Shown: positions 1 to 9,964 of the stretch, in pieces
How the letters are laid out: each line of letters opens with the position of its first letter
Numbering within the stretch: the first letter of the stretch is position 1
From: Porticoccaceae bacterium LTM1
GTDB taxonomy: Bacteria > Pseudomonadota > Gammaproteobacteria > Pseudomonadales > Porticoccaceae
Direction: 5' to 3'
Assembly (NCBI GenBank): GCA_030252795.1
Contig: CP127080.1
Location: forward strand, 1,500,501-1,564,500
Length of the DNA: 64,000 nt
Notes under the pieces: generated by a model
Told to the model about the DNA's origin: nothing
Databases searched by the model: none
Seen by the model: the letters and a program-made list of their open reading frames with translations, nothing else
Program-made: the position numbers and the translations under genes

Positions 1-1758
1 GCTTCTGATGCGGCAGACAAACTGCGCTTTGAGGCTCTGAAAAACGCCGACCTACTGGAAGGTGATAGCGACCTGAGTGTTCGTATTACCGCCAACGAAT
101 CAGAAAAAACCATTACCATTTCTGACAATGGTATTGGGATGTCACGTGATGAGGTTATAGAGAATCTCGGTACCATCGCCAAATCCGGTACAGCTCAATT
201 CCTATCGTCTCTGTCAGGTGATGCGAAAAAAGATTCACACTTGATTGGCCAATTTGGTGTTGGGTTTTATTCTGCATTTATTGTTGCCGATAAGGTTGTT
301 GTTGAATCTCGCCGGGCAGGACTTGATGCTAATGAAGCAGTGCGTTGGACTTGCGAGGGAGAAGCAGAATTTACCGTTGAATCCATAGAGCGCAAGGAGC
401 GCGGTACCAGCATTACCCTGCATTTAAAGGATGATGAGAAAGAATTTGCCAGCGACTGGCGTCTTCGCTCAATTGTTAAAAAATACTCGGATCATATCGC
501 TGTAGCGGTTGAAATGATCAAGCCAAATTTTGATGAAGAGAAAAAATCTGAAATCGAATTTGAAGTGGTAAATTCAGCCAAAGCAATGTGGACTCGCTCA
601 CGCAGCGAGTTGAATGATGACGAGTACAAAGAGTTCTACAAACACCTGTCACACGATTTTAAAGAGCCGCTTACCTGGAGCCACAATCGCGTAGAGGGCA
701 AGCTGGATTACACCAGCTTGTTGTATGTCCCATCCCATGCGCCATTTGACATTTATAACCGAGATGCTCCAAAAGGCCTGAAGTTGTACATCCAGCGTAC
801 TTTTATTATGGATGAGGCTGAGCAGTTTTTGCCGATGTACCTGCGTTTTATCAAGGGTGTAATCGATTGCGCTGATTTGCCACTGAACGTATCCCGCGAA
901 ATCCTGCAAAGAACACCCGCGGTAGACAGTATTCGTACTGCGCTTACCAAGCGCGTACTGGATATGCTTTCCAAGCTGGCAAAAAAAGATGATGCCGCTT
1001 ACCAGACCTTCTGGAGTACCTTCGGCAATGTGGTGAAAGAGGGGCCTGCGGAAGACTCGGCCAATCGTGAAAAAATTGCTGAATTGCTGCGTTTTTCCAG
1101 TACGCAAGGTGATGCCACTCAGAATGTGTCACTGACTGATTACATCAGCCGCATGAAGGATAAACAGTCAAAAATATATTACCTCACTGCCGACAGCTTT
1201 AATGCTGCCCAGAATAGCCCATATCTTGAGGTGTTCCGCAAAAATGGCATTGAAGTATTACTCTTGACCGATCGTATCGATGAATGGTTGATGAGCTACC
1301 TGACCGAATTTGACGGTAAGCCCTTCCAGGATATCGCCCGTGGGGAATTGGATCTTTCGGAGCTTGGAATCGAAGAGTCCAAGACTTCTGAGAAAGAACA
1401 GCCGGCTGACGATCTCTCCGAGAGAGTAAAAAATCTTTTGGAAGACAAAGTTGAAGCTGTGCGTACTTCCAGGCGCCTGATTGATTCAGCTGCCTGTCTG
1501 GTGGTTGGTGATAATGATGTCGGCATGCAAATGCGTCGCATTCTGGAGCAGGCCGGCCAGTCATTACCTGATGCAAAGCCGATTCTCGAGATAAATGCCG
1601 ATCATCCACTGTTAAAAAGACTGGTCGCTGAGCAAAATGACGATCAGGCGAAAGAGCTGGCGTTGCTGATGTTTGAGCAAGCCCAACTGTCTGCTGGAGA
1701 GCAGCTGGATGACCCATCTGCTTTTGTGCAGAGGCTGAACCGTCTGCTATTCGCCTAA
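1..1758 (+). CDS. htpG: Chaperone HtpG (Hsp90 family), 5' end cut by the window edge
   Basis: Bacterial Hsp90, an ATP-driven cytosolic dimeric chaperone. The frame is open from base 1, and its first visible residues ([10 protein letters not shown]) match the Hsp90 N-terminal ATPase domain near residue 39 of the roughly 624-residue family, so about 38 residues lie outside the window. The GHKL ATP-site motifs are visible: SDNGIGM near visible residue 41 and GQFGVGFYS near 85. The middle domain ([12 protein letters not shown]-like stretch, PLNVSRE) and a C-terminal dimerisation region ending LNRLLFA follow. 585 residues are visible. A strong terminator sits directly after the stop, so the transcript ends here. 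Identity is certain from motifs and length. Confidence 0.98.
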   Translation, partial: ASDAADKLRFEALKNADLLEGDSDLSVRITANESEKTITISDNGIGMSRDEVIENLGTIAKSGTAQFLSSLSGDAKKDSHLIGQFGVGFYSAFIVADKVVVESRRAGLDANEAVRWTCEGEAEFTVESIERKERGTSITLHLKDDEKEFASDWRLRSIVKKYSDHIAVAVEMIKPNFDEEKKSEIEFEVVNSAKAMWTRSRSELNDDEYKEFYKHLSHDFKEPLTWSHNRVEGKLDYTSLLYVPSHAPFDIYNRDAPKGLKLYIQRTFIMDEAEQFLPMYLRFIKGVIDCADLPLNVSREILQRTPAVDSIRTALTKRVLDMLSKLAKKDDAAYQTFWSTFGNVVKEGPAEDSANREKIAELLRFSSTQGDATQNVSLTDYISRMKDKQSKIYYLTADSFNAAQNSPYLEVFRKNGIEVLLLTDRIDEWLMSYLTEFDGKPFQDIARGELDLSELGIEESKTSEKEQPADDLSERVKNLLEDKVEAVRTSRRLIDSAACLVVGDNDVGMQMRRILEQAGQSLPDAKPILEINADHPLLKRLVAEQNDDQAKELALLMFEQAQLSAGEQLDDPSAFVQRLNRLLFA

Positions 1759-1764
1759 ATGCCT

Positions 1765-1796
1765 AAAGAGCCACCTTATGGTGGCTCTTTTTTTGT
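1765..1796 (+). terminator. Rho-independent terminator of htpG
   Basis: AGAGCCACC, a TTAT loop and GGTGGCTCT form a perfect 9-bp stem, followed by a run of T residues. It lies 9 bases after the htpG stop codon. Confidence 0.92.
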
Positions 1797-1881
1797 CAAT
1801 CTTTTTTCTTGGCAGGGTGTCGTAGAAGTGCCAATGTGATGCCCCTATAATTGCTGTATTGAAACAATTTCGAGAACACTA

Positions 1882-2913
1882 ATGTCTGATCAAAAACCAT
1901 CCACAACCCATAAAATTACCGTTCTAGGTGGCGGCAGTTTTGGCACAGCGATCGCCAATATGATCGCCATCAATGGTTATCCTGTGACCCTGTGGATGCG
2001 TGATGAAGAAAATGCCGAGCATTGTCGCACTGCCCACGAAAACACCCCCTATCTGCCCGGTTATAAATTGACTGAAAGCCTGGCTATTACATCTGATATC
2101 TCTGAGGCCTTGCGAGGTAGTGACATCGTATTCTTCTCGGTACCAAGTAAAGCTTTCCGTACCGTAGCCAAAGAAGCATCGAAATATATTGAACCTGGCA
2201 CTATTGCAATTAGTACGGCCAAGGGCATTGAGCCGTCCAGCTTTAAACTGATGAGCCAGGTACTTGGAGAAGAGCTGACAGACGCACGAATCGGTGTCAT
2301 CAGCGGACCAAATCTGGCCAAAGAAATCGCCGATCACCAGATCACAGCTACTGTTGTCGCAAGTGAAGACGACAAAGTATGCAAAATCGTTCAGGACCTG
2401 CTGGGCTCTCAATATTTTCGTGTCTACGCCAACAGCGACCCCTTTGGCGTTGAGCTTGCTGGTGCATTGAAGAATATTTATGCACTGGGAGCCGGTATTG
2501 CTGCCGCATTGGGGGTAGGCCAGAACACCATGAGTGTACTGGTCACTCGCAGTTTGGCTGAAATGAGCCGGTTTGCGATGCGTTTGGGGGCCGACCCAAT
2601 GACCTTTCTCGGTTTGAGTGGAGTAGGGGATCTCTATGTAACCTGTACTTCCCCGCTGAGCCGAAATTATCGAGTGGGTTATGCGTTGGGTAAAGGCAAG
2701 ACCCTGGAGCAGGCTACCGAAGAGGTGGGCCAGGTTGCTGAAGGCGTGAATACCACGAGGCTGGTAAAACAGAAAGCTGATGAGATGGGCATTTATATGC
2801 CGCTTGCAACTGCGCTGTTCGAAACTATGTTTAATAACAAGTCGATCAGGGATTTGATGCGTGGCATGATGTTAGCTGAACAGGCGGCAGATGTTGAGTT
2901 TAGTGCCCAATAG
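1882..2913 (+). CDS. gpsA: NAD(P)-dependent glycerol-3-phosphate dehydrogenase
   Basis: Reduces dihydroxyacetone phosphate to sn-glycerol 3-phosphate, the backbone of membrane phospholipids, in the cytosol. The 343-residue length is typical. The Rossmann motif GGGSFGTAIA is at about residues 16-25. A second family motif, ISGPNLAKEI, lies near 140. The catalytic lysine lies in the GALKNIYA motif near residue 195. The ATG at 1882 is preceded by a GAGAAC purine tract. It heads a run of same-strand genes (DUF4389 protein, sixA, hydrolase). No terminator is visible before the next gene 47 bases on, so co-transcription is likely. Confidence 0.97.
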   Translation: MSDQKPSTTHKITVLGGGSFGTAIANMIAINGYPVTLWMRDEENAEHCRTAHENTPYLPGYKLTESLAITSDISEALRGSDIVFFSVPSKAFRTVAKEASKYIEPGTIAISTAKGIEPSSFKLMSQVLGEELTDARIGVISGPNLAKEIADHQITATVVASEDDKVCKIVQDLLGSQYFRVYANSDPFGVELAGALKNIYALGAGIAAALGVGQNTMSVLVTRSLAEMSRFAMRLGADPMTFLGLSGVGDLYVTCTSPLSRNYRVGYALGKGKTLEQATEEVGQVAEGVNTTRLVKQKADEMGIYMPLATALFETMFNNKSIRDLMRGMMLAEQAADVEFSAQ

Positions 2914-2960
2914 AATTTGTCAATAATAAAACCAAAAGCATGTTACACAGGAAAATAGGC

Positions 2961-3410
2961 ATGACTGATAAACCGGTAAAAACCAATCTATTGAACGTTA
3001 ACGTTTGGATTCGGCTCATTTACATGGTGATTTTTGGCCTGTTGATGATGTTGGCTCGCGCTGTTATCTGGGTGGTGGTTGCTCTCCAGTTTATCCTTGT
3101 GTTGGTTACCGGCAAGGATAACGACAACCTCAGGAATCTCGGGCAGGGCCTGGGAAAATGGGTTTATCAGGGTGTTCTCTTTTTGAGCTTCAACAGTGAA
3201 GAGAAACCATACCCGTTTAGTGACTGGCCTGATATTGAAGCGACAGAAAGCTATGAAGCACCTGTTGAGGAGGCTTCTGAAGAAGCTTCGAATCCTGTAG
3301 TGGCCACTGAGCAGCCTTCCGATAATCCTGACGCAGGTGGTGATGAGGATGTCCCCTCATTTACAGAAGCGGCAGAAGAGGAGAAGGGTAAAGATACCCC
3401 CAGCCAATGA
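2961..3410 (+). CDS. DUF4389 family membrane protein
   Basis: Protein of about 149 residues with a hydrophobic pair of helices at about residues 14-50 (IRLIYMVIFGLLMMLARAV, then VVVALQFILVLVTG). A conserved stretch with NLGQGLGKWVYQ and YPFSDWP follows, typical of the DUF4389 family, whose biochemical role is unknown. The C-terminal 60 residues are acidic and low-complexity, probably a disordered cytosolic tail. An in-frame ATG exists at 2940, but AGGAAA seven bases before 2961 favours the later start. Its last four bases (ATGA) overlap the sixA start, so the two are translationally coupled. Confidence 0.8.
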   Translation: MTDKPVKTNLLNVNVWIRLIYMVIFGLLMMLARAVIWVVVALQFILVLVTGKDNDNLRNLGQGLGKWVYQGVLFLSFNSEEKPYPFSDWPDIEATESYEAPVEEASEEASNPVVATEQPSDNPDAGGDEDVPSFTEAAEEEKGKDTPSQ

Positions 3411-3865
3411 AGCTCTTTCTGCTGAGACACGGCGATGCGTCCTTCGCGGCGCACAGTGACTGCGAACGCCCCCTGACAGATTATGGCAGGGGGCAGATTC
3501 ATCAGGTCGTTACGCGGGTAACCAGCAAGCTTTCCTCCACACCAGTCCTTCTCACCAGTCCAAAGTTAAGAGCTCGTCAGACAGCAGAAATTGCCCAGTC
3601 TATTTTGTTGGCCAATGAGGCCAGTATTACTGAGCATTTAAAACCGTGCAGTGAACTTGTAGATCTCGGCAAGCTTATTGATCGCCACAACGATAACGAC
3701 CTGCTTTTGGTTACTCATCAGCCATTGGTAGGGGATCTGCTCGACTACCTTATTGATATGCCGGGTACAGGCCGCTTGATGGGTACCGGTTGCTTTGCAG
3801 CATTGGACCTGATCACCTTCGGTCGCGGTTGCGGCACACTTGAATGGCTTGAAGCCCCCTCCTGA
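3407..3865 (+). CDS. sixA: Phosphohistidine phosphatase SixA
   Basis: Small histidine-phosphatase-superfamily enzyme of 152 residues. SixA proteins remove phosphate from phosphohistidine, for example on ArcB or the nitrogen phosphotransferase system. The catalytic RHG triad is at residues 7-9 (LLRHGDASF). The second catalytic histidine is in LLVTHQPLVGDLL near residue 104, and an arginine in SPKLRARQTAEI is conserved. Its ATG overlaps the preceding stop by 4 bp. The hydrolase gene starts 6 bases after its stop. The substrate here is assumed from family membership. Confidence 0.9.
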   Translation: MKLFLLRHGDASFAAHSDCERPLTDYGRGQIHQVVTRVTSKLSSTPVLLTSPKLRARQTAEIAQSILLANEASITEHLKPCSELVDLGKLIDRHNDNDLLLVTHQPLVGDLLDYLIDMPGTGRLMGTGCFAALDLITFGRGCGTLEWLEAPS

Positions 3866-3871
3866 TCCGTT

Positions 3872-4723
3872 ATGTCCGTTCAACAGAAAAGTTTTCAAAT
3901 TGGCTCTCTAAGTCTGGTCGCTCAATCGTGGCGACTTGAATCATGTAGTAAAGCGACGCCAGTGCTGGCTCTGCATGGCTGGCTCGACAATAGTGCCAGC
4001 TTTGAGTTGCTCGCCGATCAACTCAAAGCGCCGTTGATGGCACTGGATTTAGCCGGCCACGGACAAAGCTCTCACCGATCCAGCGATTCCAGCTACAACT
4101 TATGGCTGGATGTTGACGAAGTCCTTCAGGTTGCCAATCAGCTAGGCTGGAAGCAGTTCTCCCTTTTGGGTCACTCTCGTGGAGCAATGATTTCAGTGTT
4201 GCTTGCTGCAGTCGCGCCGGAAAGGGTTGCCAAAGTAGCACTGATAGATGGTCTTGTTCCGTTCCCTGTGCCCGAGGATCAGGTGGTCGATCAGTTGCGA
4301 CGAGCCATACAGGAAAAGCATCGTTTTGCTCAGCGCAAGCGACGCCGCTACCCAACGTTTAAAGAGATTGCCGAAACCCGCTTGAAGGGCGATTTTCCGT
4401 TATCTGAAAACTCAGCAATGCTTATGGCTAAGCGTGGCACCCAGGAAGATGAAAATGGTTTTTACTGGAGTGCCGATCCGAGGCTGCAAGCGGCATCGGA
4501 AGTGAAATTTACCGAAGGACAGCTGCGCAGCTTCTTAACATCAATCCAGGCACCAGTGCAGCTTTATTTGGCCCGGCGAGGGATGGGGCGCCTGATCGAG
4601 CGGTTTGCTGCCATGTGGCAGTTGGTTGAGCGAGGGGAAAGGATTGATCTGGAGGGTGGTCACCATCTGCATATGGATGGTGCCACCGGAGAAATTGCTG
4701 AATCGTTAAATCGTTTTTTCTAG
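3872..4723 (+). CDS. Alpha/beta-hydrolase of unknown substrate
   Basis: Alpha/beta-hydrolase fold protein of 283 residues. The oxyanion-hole motif LHGWLDN is at about residues 34-40, the nucleophile elbow GHSRG (Ser near 102) follows, and the catalytic histidine lies in GGHHLHMDG near 264. There is no signal peptide, so it is probably cytosolic. It lies 6 bases after sixA and ends the gpsA-led run. Its TAG stop codon forms part of a 4-bp CTAG that is repeated at the other end of the 145-bp repeat immediately downstream. The protein therefore ends exactly at the repeat's left edge. The C-terminus (AESLNRFF) looks complete. The substrate cannot be read from the sequence. Confidence 0.88.
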   Translation: MSVQQKSFQIGSLSLVAQSWRLESCSKATPVLALHGWLDNSASFELLADQLKAPLMALDLAGHGQSSHRSSDSSYNLWLDVDEVLQVANQLGWKQFSLLGHSRGAMISVLLAAVAPERVAKVALIDGLVPFPVPEDQVVDQLRRAIQEKHRFAQRKRRRYPTFKEIAETRLKGDFPLSENSAMLMAKRGTQEDENGFYWSADPRLQAASEVKFTEGQLRSFLTSIQAPVQLYLARRGMGRLIERFAAMWQLVERGERIDLEGGHHLHMDGATGEIAESLNRFF

Positions 4724-4865
4724 CAGGCGGTTGAAATTCGTTTTCGAGGCAGCTACTGCAAGGCAAAAATGAACGAAAAGAGGGAGCTTATTGCAATAAA
4801 TGGCCGACCTGAGTTCATTTTTAACACCGCAGGAGCAACGCAGATTGAATTTCATCAGCTTGCTA
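4721..4865. repeat. MITE-like element, copy 1 (145 bp)
   Basis: About 90% identical (130 of 145 positions, no gaps) to 47331-47475. The left end TAGCAGGCGGTTGAAATTC pairs with the right end at 16 of 19 positions. An inner perfect inverted repeat (AAAAATGAAC and GTTCATTTTT) and a central palindrome TTATTGCAATAA let most of it fold into a long hairpin. A CTAG direct repeat flanks it (4720-4723 and 4863-4866). It encodes nothing and fills the entire gap between the convergent hydrolase and folE genes. Removing one CTAG plus the body would leave only 4 bp between their stop codons. Confidence 0.85.
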
Positions 4866-4870
4866 GCGTA

Positions 4871-5410
4871 TTACTTAACCAGCGCAAGGAATTCACTGCG
4901 GGTGCTCTGGTTGTTGCGGAATACGCCCATCATGGCTGAGGTTTTCATCAGCGAGTTTTGTTTCTCAACACCGCGCATCATCATGCACATGTGCTTGGCT
5001 TCAATGATTACCGCCACACCCAAGGCACCAGTGACATCCTCAATGGTCTTGGCAATTTGTGTGGCCAGATTCTCCTGAATCTGCAGGCGACGGGAGAACA
5101 TGTCGACAATGCGTGCAACTTTTGACAGTCCCAATACTTTACCGTCCGGAATATAGGCAACGTGACATTTGCCAATGAAAGGCAAGAGGTGGTGTTCGCA
5201 CAATGAGTAGAGTTCAATGTCTTTTACGATCACCATTTCACTGCTGTCACTGGGGAAGAGGGCGCCATTTACAACTTCTTCAAGATTCTGGTGATAGCCT
5301 TTAGTCAGGAATTCGAAAGCCTTGGCTGCACGAGCCGGAGTGTCGACCAGGCCGGGGCGCTCCAGATCTTCACCAATACTCTTGATAATGTGTGCAAATG
5401 AGTCTTTCAT
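4871..5410 (-). CDS. folE: GTP cyclohydrolase I
   Basis: Converts GTP to 7,8-dihydroneopterin triphosphate, the first step of tetrahydrofolate (and queuosine precursor) synthesis; homodecameric, zinc-dependent and cytosolic. Zinc ligands are visible in [10 protein letters not shown] and in KHMCMMMRG. The family motif [13 protein letters not shown] is present. A longer frame begins at 5434, but it has no ribosome-binding site, while the ATG at 5410 follows AGGGTATAGAG. This gives 179 residues, close to the family norm. It converges on the hydrolase gene with the MITE filling the gap, and diverges from prmB. Confidence 0.95.
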   Translation of the reverse strand: MKDSFAHIIKSIGEDLERPGLVDTPARAAKAFEFLTKGYHQNLEEVVNGALFPSDSSEMVIVKDIELYSLCEHHLLPFIGKCHVAYIPDGKVLGLSKVARIVDMFSRRLQIQENLATQIAKTIEDVTGALGVAVIIEAKHMCMMMRGVEKQNSLMKTSAMMGVFRNNQSTRSEFLALVK

Positions 5411-5561
5411 CTCTCTATACCCTACTAAAATCATCGGCTATTCAAAAAGGGTGGCTACCGTACGCCAATTACATGAAAACGTAAAGCATTTTACGCAATC
5501 AAGCTTTAGAATACGCCGATTTACTTTCCACATTTTACCCGCAACTTCAGGGGCGCTCCGC

Positions 5562-6485
5562 ATGTCAGAGTCCAGTCAGGACATCACTCAACAATTAATT
5601 ACCGTCAGGGACTACATTCGCTGGGGTGCCAGCCGGTTTACCGAAGAGGCCCTGTTTTTCGGGCACGGTACAGACAATGCATGGGATGAAGCGGTAGCGC
5701 TGGTTCTGCACGGACTATTTCTGTCGCCGGAGTGTGGTGCGCAAGTATTGGATGCGCGTCTTACCCTGGCGGAGCGGCAGAGGGTGCTGGTCCTACTGGA
5801 GAGGCGCATCACCGAGCGCGTGCCAGCCCCATACATTACCGGTGTTGGCTGGTTCTGCGGTCTGGAATTTGAGGTTGATGAGCGGGTGTTGATTCCCAGG
5901 TCACCTATCGCAGAGCTGATAGAGGCGCGCTTTGCTCCCTGGCTGACACATGAGCCGGAGCGAATCCTGGACCTGTGTACCGGCAGTGGGTGCATCGGTA
6001 TCGCCTGCGCCTATGCGTTTGAGGATGCCAAAGTGGACCTCAGCGACATATCCATGGATGCTTTGCAGGTTGCAGACCAGAACATTATTCGGCACCACCT
6101 TGAGGGCCAGGTCAGAACCGTAGCCTCCGACCTTTTTGAGTCACTGCAGGACGAAATTTACGACCTGATCGTTACTAACCCTCCTTATGTGGATGCGGGT
6201 GATTTCCACAGCATGCCGGCAGAGTTTCATCATGAGCCTGAAATTGCACTCAGCTCCGGTTATGATGGTCTCGATTTTACGCGTCGATTGCTGCTTGAAG
6301 CGCCTGACCACCTGAGTGAAAACGGGATACTGGTATTGGAAGTTGGCAACTCCTGGGTAACACTGGCGGAAAAACTGCCGGAAGTGGATATTACCTGGTT
6401 GGAGTTTGAACGCGGTGGACATGGTGTTTGTGTGTTCACAAGGACTCAATTGATAGCCCATAAAGCGGACTTTGAGAACCTGTAA
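5562..6485 (+). CDS. prmB: 50S ribosomal protein L3 N(5)-glutamine methyltransferase
   Basis: SAM-dependent methyltransferase that modifies a glutamine of ribosomal protein L3 during ribosome assembly. The 307-residue length fits. The SAM-binding motif [13 protein letters not shown] and the NPPY substrate-amide motif ([12 protein letters not shown]) are present. PrmC and HemK share these motifs, but the helical N-terminus ([29 protein letters not shown]) is characteristic of PrmB. The open frame extends upstream to 5322, but that part overlaps the folE promoter region and is not conserved in character. The ATG at 5562 is chosen. aroC follows 48 bases later. Confidence 0.93.
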   Translation: MSESSQDITQQLITVRDYIRWGASRFTEEALFFGHGTDNAWDEAVALVLHGLFLSPECGAQVLDARLTLAERQRVLVLLERRITERVPAPYITGVGWFCGLEFEVDERVLIPRSPIAELIEARFAPWLTHEPERILDLCTGSGCIGIACAYAFEDAKVDLSDISMDALQVADQNIIRHHLEGQVRTVASDLFESLQDEIYDLIVTNPPYVDAGDFHSMPAEFHHEPEIALSSGYDGLDFTRRLLLEAPDHLSENGILVLEVGNSWVTLAEKLPEVDITWLEFERGGHGVCVFTRTQLIAHKADFENL

Positions 6486-6533
6486 AATACTTAAAACTGA
6501 TTATTTGTCTTTACTAAAAATTTCGGAATTACT

Positions 6534-7637
6534 ATGTCAGGAAACAGCTTTGGGAAGCTTTTCACAATCACCACTTTCGGCGAAAGCCATGGCCCTGCAT
6601 TAGGCTGCATTGTCGACGGTTGTCCTCCGGGACTCGAGTTGTCTGAAGAGGATCTTCAGGGTGATCTGGATCGTCGAAAACCGGGCCAGTCACGTTACAC
6701 GACTCAGCGCAGGGAAGGGGATCAGGTAAAGATCCTGTCGGGTGTTTTTGAAGGTAAAACGACCGGTACTCCTATTGGCCTGCTAATAGAGAATACTGAC
6801 CAACGCTCTAAAGATTACAGCAATATCAAAGATCAGTTCCGTCCGGCTCACGCCGACTATACCTATCACCAGAAATACGGGGTGAGGGATTACCGCGGGG
6901 GCGGCCGTTCATCAGCTCGCGAAACCGCAATGCGAGTGGCTGCCGGCGGTATTGCCAAGAAATATCTGCGCGAATATTACGGTATTGAAATTCGCGGTTA
7001 CCTCTCGCAGCTGGGTCCGATCAAAATCGACAAGATCGATCTGGATGCTGTTGAGACCAATCCGTTTTTCTGTCCGGATCCGGATAAAGTCCCGGAAATG
7101 GAAACTTACATGCAGCAACTGATCAAAGAGGGCAATTCCATTGGAGCCCGCATCAGTGTCCGGGCCAGCAATGTCCTGCCTGGTTTGGGTGAGCCAATTT
7201 TTGATCGCCTTGATGCGGATATCGCCCACGCCATGATGAGTATCAACGCAGTGAAAGGGGTTGAGATTGGTGCCGGCTTTGCAAGTGTTGAGCAAAAGGG
7301 CACTGAACATCGTGATGAAATTACCCCGCAAGGTTTCCTTTCCAATCATGCCGGTGGAATTTTGGGGGGCATCTCATCAGGTCAGGATATTGAGGTGCAT
7401 ATTGCCCTGAAACCTACTTCTAGCTTGCGGATCCCGGGAAAGAGCGTAGACCGTTTTGGCAATCCTATTGAAGTGGTGACCACAGGCCGTCACGACCCTT
7501 GTGTTGGCATTCGGGCCACACCTATTGCCGAGGCAATGCTTGCCCTGGTGCTTATGGATCACGTATTGCGTGATCGCGCCCAGAATTTTGATGTGGACTC
7601 AGATCTTGAGCCTATTCCGGGGCAGGCTCCAGAGTAA
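6534..7637 (+). CDS. aroC: Chorismate synthase
   Basis: Catalyses the last shikimate-pathway step, 5-enolpyruvylshikimate 3-phosphate to chorismate, using reduced FMN. The 367-residue length is typical. The three family signatures are visible: [18 protein letters not shown] near residue 16, [12 protein letters not shown] near 121, and a C-terminal RHDPCVGIR near 321. The ATG at 6534 follows a GGAAT purine stretch. It sits between prmB and an MFS gene, the arrangement seen in Pseudomonas. Confidence 0.97.
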   Translation: MSGNSFGKLFTITTFGESHGPALGCIVDGCPPGLELSEEDLQGDLDRRKPGQSRYTTQRREGDQVKILSGVFEGKTTGTPIGLLIENTDQRSKDYSNIKDQFRPAHADYTYHQKYGVRDYRGGGRSSARETAMRVAAGGIAKKYLREYYGIEIRGYLSQLGPIKIDKIDLDAVETNPFFCPDPDKVPEMETYMQQLIKEGNSIGARISVRASNVLPGLGEPIFDRLDADIAHAMMSINAVKGVEIGAGFASVEQKGTEHRDEITPQGFLSNHAGGILGGISSGQDIEVHIALKPTSSLRIPGKSVDRFGNPIEVVTTGRHDPCVGIRATPIAEAMLALVLMDHVLRDRAQNFDVDSDLEPIPGQAPE

Positions 7638-7652
7638 AGTAACTCTTTGCTA

Positions 7653-8834
7653 ATGGAGCCCATAACTACCGCAGCAGGAAAAGAGCCGCCAGTACCTTAC
7701 TGGCGGCTTTCATCGTTTTATTTCTGGTATTTCGCCCTGCTGGGCGTGTTAAGCCCATACTGGGCACTCTATTTTCAATCAGAAGGGTTTAGTGCTGAGC
7801 AGATTGGCTTGTTGCTCGGCACAATGATGGGTACCAAGGTGGTGGCTCCAAACCTTTGGGCCTGGTTAAGCGAGCAAAGTGGTAAGCCGCTGCGAATATT
7901 ACGGCTTGGTGTATTCCTGGCTTTGTTGTGCTTTTCGGTAATGCTCTGGCCCTTGTCGTTTACATTGGCTTTATTGGTCATAATCGGTTACAGCTTTTTT
8001 GTGAATGCGATATTGCCGCAACTTGAAGCGATAACGCTCCATTTCCTGTCGGACAAACCACAGAGATATAGCCAGATACGCCTGTGGGGATCTGTAGGGT
8101 TTCTGATAGCTGTAGTTGTGGTTGGCTATTGGTTTGAAAGTCAGCCCCTAAAAACTCTTCCGGTTATAGCCTGCTTTATGTTGGGTGTGGCCTGGCTCTG
8201 CAGCTTATTCATACCGGCCATTTCCGATCAGCATAAATCCCGAGCCAGATTGCCATTTGCATCACTGATAAGGCAGCGCGGCATAATAGCGTTTCTCATT
8301 TCTGGACTATTGATGCAGGTGGCCCATGGGAGCTATTACAGCTTTTTTAGCATCCATCTCAGTGAAGTTGGCTACAGTAACCACGCTATAGGGTGGATGT
8401 GGGCGCTCGGTGTTATTGCCGAGGTGTTGATATTTACCGTTATCCATCGCTGGCTACCCCGTTACGGGGTGAAAGAGTTGATGCTAACGAGTCTAATTCT
8501 CGCGGCTATTCGTTGGTGGGTGATTGGCTGGCATGCTGATTCATGGTTCTGGTTATGTGCAGCGCAGCTGCTGCATGCCTTTACGTTTGGAGTGTTCCAT
8601 TCAGCTTGTATTGAGGGTTTGCGCCAATTCTTTGGTAGTGAACGCCAGGCAAGGGGGCAGGCTTTATATGTGGCTTTTTGCTACGGTGTGGGGGGCGCAT
8701 CAGGTTCCTGGGTCGCAGGATTTTTGTGGGCTGAGCATGGCGCGCACTCTGTCTTTGGTGTTGCTACCGTGGTGTCGTTAGTCGCTGTCTTTGTGGTTGC
8801 ACTCTGGTATCCGGGCACAAAAAAAGCCACCTGA
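7653..8834 (+). CDS. Major facilitator superfamily transporter (MFS_1-like)
   Basis: Inner-membrane protein of about 393 residues with some twelve hydrophobic segments. The N-terminus, with [19 protein letters not shown] in the first helix, resembles the HcaT/LacY-like MFS branch found downstream of aroC in several gammaproteobacteria. The conserved loop [12 protein letters not shown] follows helix 2. TTG at 7647 and ATG at 7653 are both possible starts; the ATG is preferred. It begins 15 bases after aroC. The stop codon is embedded in a rho-independent terminator. The substrate is unknown. Confidence 0.85.
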   Translation: MEPITTAAGKEPPVPYWRLSSFYFWYFALLGVLSPYWALYFQSEGFSAEQIGLLLGTMMGTKVVAPNLWAWLSEQSGKPLRILRLGVFLALLCFSVMLWPLSFTLALLVIIGYSFFVNAILPQLEAITLHFLSDKPQRYSQIRLWGSVGFLIAVVVVGYWFESQPLKTLPVIACFMLGVAWLCSLFIPAISDQHKSRARLPFASLIRQRGIIAFLISGLLMQVAHGSYYSFFSIHLSEVGYSNHAIGWMWALGVIAEVLIFTVIHRWLPRYGVKELMLTSLILAAIRWWVIGWHADSWFWLCAAQLLHAFTFGVFHSACIEGLRQFFGSERQARGQALYVAFCYGVGGASGSWVAGFLWAEHGAHSVFGVATVVSLVAVFVVALWYPGTKKAT

Positions 8835-8850
8835 GAAGATGGCTTTTTAA
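8821..8850 (+). terminator. Terminator at the end of the MFS transporter gene
   Basis: AAAAAGCCA and TGGCTTTTT form a 9-bp stem around a loop that contains the stop codon. It lies just before the oppositely oriented tRNA gene. Confidence 0.8.
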
Positions 8851-8852
8851 AA

Positions 8853-8929
8853 TGGTCGGAGCGAGAGGATTTGAACCTCCGACCCCCTCGTCCCGAACGA
8901 GGTGCGCTACCATGCTGCGCTACGCTCCG
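8853..8929 (-). tRNA. tRNA-Pro, anticodon CGG
   Basis: A 77-nt cloverleaf is readable on the minus strand: acceptor CGGAGCG pairs with CGCTCCG, the D-arm contains AGCATGGTAGCGC, and the anticodon stem CTCGT/ACGAG encloses TTCGGGA. The T-arm GGAGGTTCAAATCCTC is standard and CCA is encoded. The anticodon CGG reads CCG proline codons. No other tRNA is nearby. Confidence 0.97.
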
Positions 8930-8968
8930 ACTGCGTTATGAAGGATGGATGCCTTCAAATCGGCGCGC

Positions 8969-8996
8969 ATTATAGCACCGATTATTGCCTTGTAAA
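8969..8996 (-). promoter_or_regulatory. Sigma-70 promoter of tRNA-Pro
   Basis: On the minus strand TTTACA and a perfect TATAAT are separated by 16 bp. They are followed by a GC-rich discriminator (GCGCGCC), the arrangement typical of stable-RNA promoters under stringent control. Confidence 0.75.
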
Positions 8997-9009
8997 TGCA
9001 AAGCCGGGG

Positions 9010-9801
9010 CTAATCTCTTTTCTTTAAAAGCTGATCCAGTTTGGCTTCCATCCGCTCGGTTTTCTTGGTCAAAGCATCCAGCTTATCCTTGATTTCAGCT
9101 TCAGCAGACCCGGGCTCTTCTTCGCGCTGGGAGATAAAGTGGGCGGCAATACTGGCGGTAAAGATGGAGGTCAGGGCAAGTCCCGCAAGAATGATCAGGC
9201 TGCCAAACATGCGACCTTGTGGGCTCAATGGAACCACGTCCCCATAGCCAACAGTGGTCATTGTGACCCATGCCCACCATATTCCATCCCAAGGTGTTTC
9301 TATCCCCTCGTCGAGGGCTGCCATCATGATCCCCGACATCACGATTACAATAGCACTTGCTGACAGGGTCATGCCCAGTTCATTGCGGGTCAGCATGCGT
9401 CGGACTCCGCTGCTGATGTGAAGCAGCAGGGTGATGATGACTACTATGCGCAAAACACGCAAAGCGCCCAGGTTTACGTCCCAGCCAAGCAAGATGGGCA
9501 GCCCGAACAATATGATGACTACATTTAGCCAGTTGCCCCTCAAATAGCGGGCTTTCTCATTCACCAATAACGAGATTAACAGGGTTTCAAAAACGAATAA
9601 GCCCCACAACATCAAGTCATAAGCATTTGATTGGACCTCCTGCAGGTGATCGGGCCTCTCAGACCACACAAGAAAGATCCAAAACGCCGCAAGCAGCATG
9701 GGCATTTCAAACAGAAGCCCAACACGTCTCGCCAGGTCATTTTCGCTGGGGTCTACACCGGCAGCACCAATGTAATAACCTATCGGGTTAATCGAATTCA
9801 T
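9010..9801 (-). CDS. Voltage-gated-type potassium channel family protein
   Basis: Inner-membrane ion channel of 263 residues with about six membrane segments. Its pore loop carries the potassium selectivity filter TVGYGD (TMTTVGYGDVVPLSPQGRM, near residue 188). The segment LRVLRIVVIITLLLHISSGVRRML near 117 has regularly spaced arginines like an S4 voltage sensor, though weaker than in classical Kv channels. The C-terminus (residues 227-263) is a charged heptad-like coiled coil that probably assembles the tetramer. There is no RCK domain. It is divergent from the TetR gene. Confidence 0.88.
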   Translation of the reverse strand: MNSINPIGYYIGAAGVDPSENDLARRVGLLFEMPMLLAAFWIFLVWSERPDHLQEVQSNAYDLMLWGLFVFETLLISLLVNEKARYLRGNWLNVVIILFGLPILLGWDVNLGALRVLRIVVIITLLLHISSGVRRMLTRNELGMTLSASAIVIVMSGIMMAALDEGIETPWDGIWWAWVTMTTVGYGDVVPLSPQGRMFGSLIILAGLALTSIFTASIAAHFISQREEEPGSAEAEIKDKLDALTKKTERMEAKLDQLLKKRD

Positions 9802-9964
9802 AGGCTGAATTTCTATAAGTTCCTGGTTTTTTTAAAAGACTCTTATATATCCAAAAATAGAATAAAAAACTGTTTAACAGCTGTCCTTCAGATGTTCTAT
9901 TGTCTATCCTTTGAAACAGAAAACACAAATTTGGTCACGCTGATCGTTAATAAGAAGAGAGGTT

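Noticed and set aside
4509-4766. Short minus-strand frames MPCSS...LENEFQ at both repeat copies (also at 47188-47376)
   Set aside because: They arise because the repeat contains the same antisense codons in both places. They lack conserved extension beyond the element, so the element is regarded as non-coding.
5322-5561. Longer prmB product starting at 5322
   Set aside because: The extra 80 residues overlap the folE coding start and the shared promoter region, and the PrmB N-terminus begins at the ATG at 5562.
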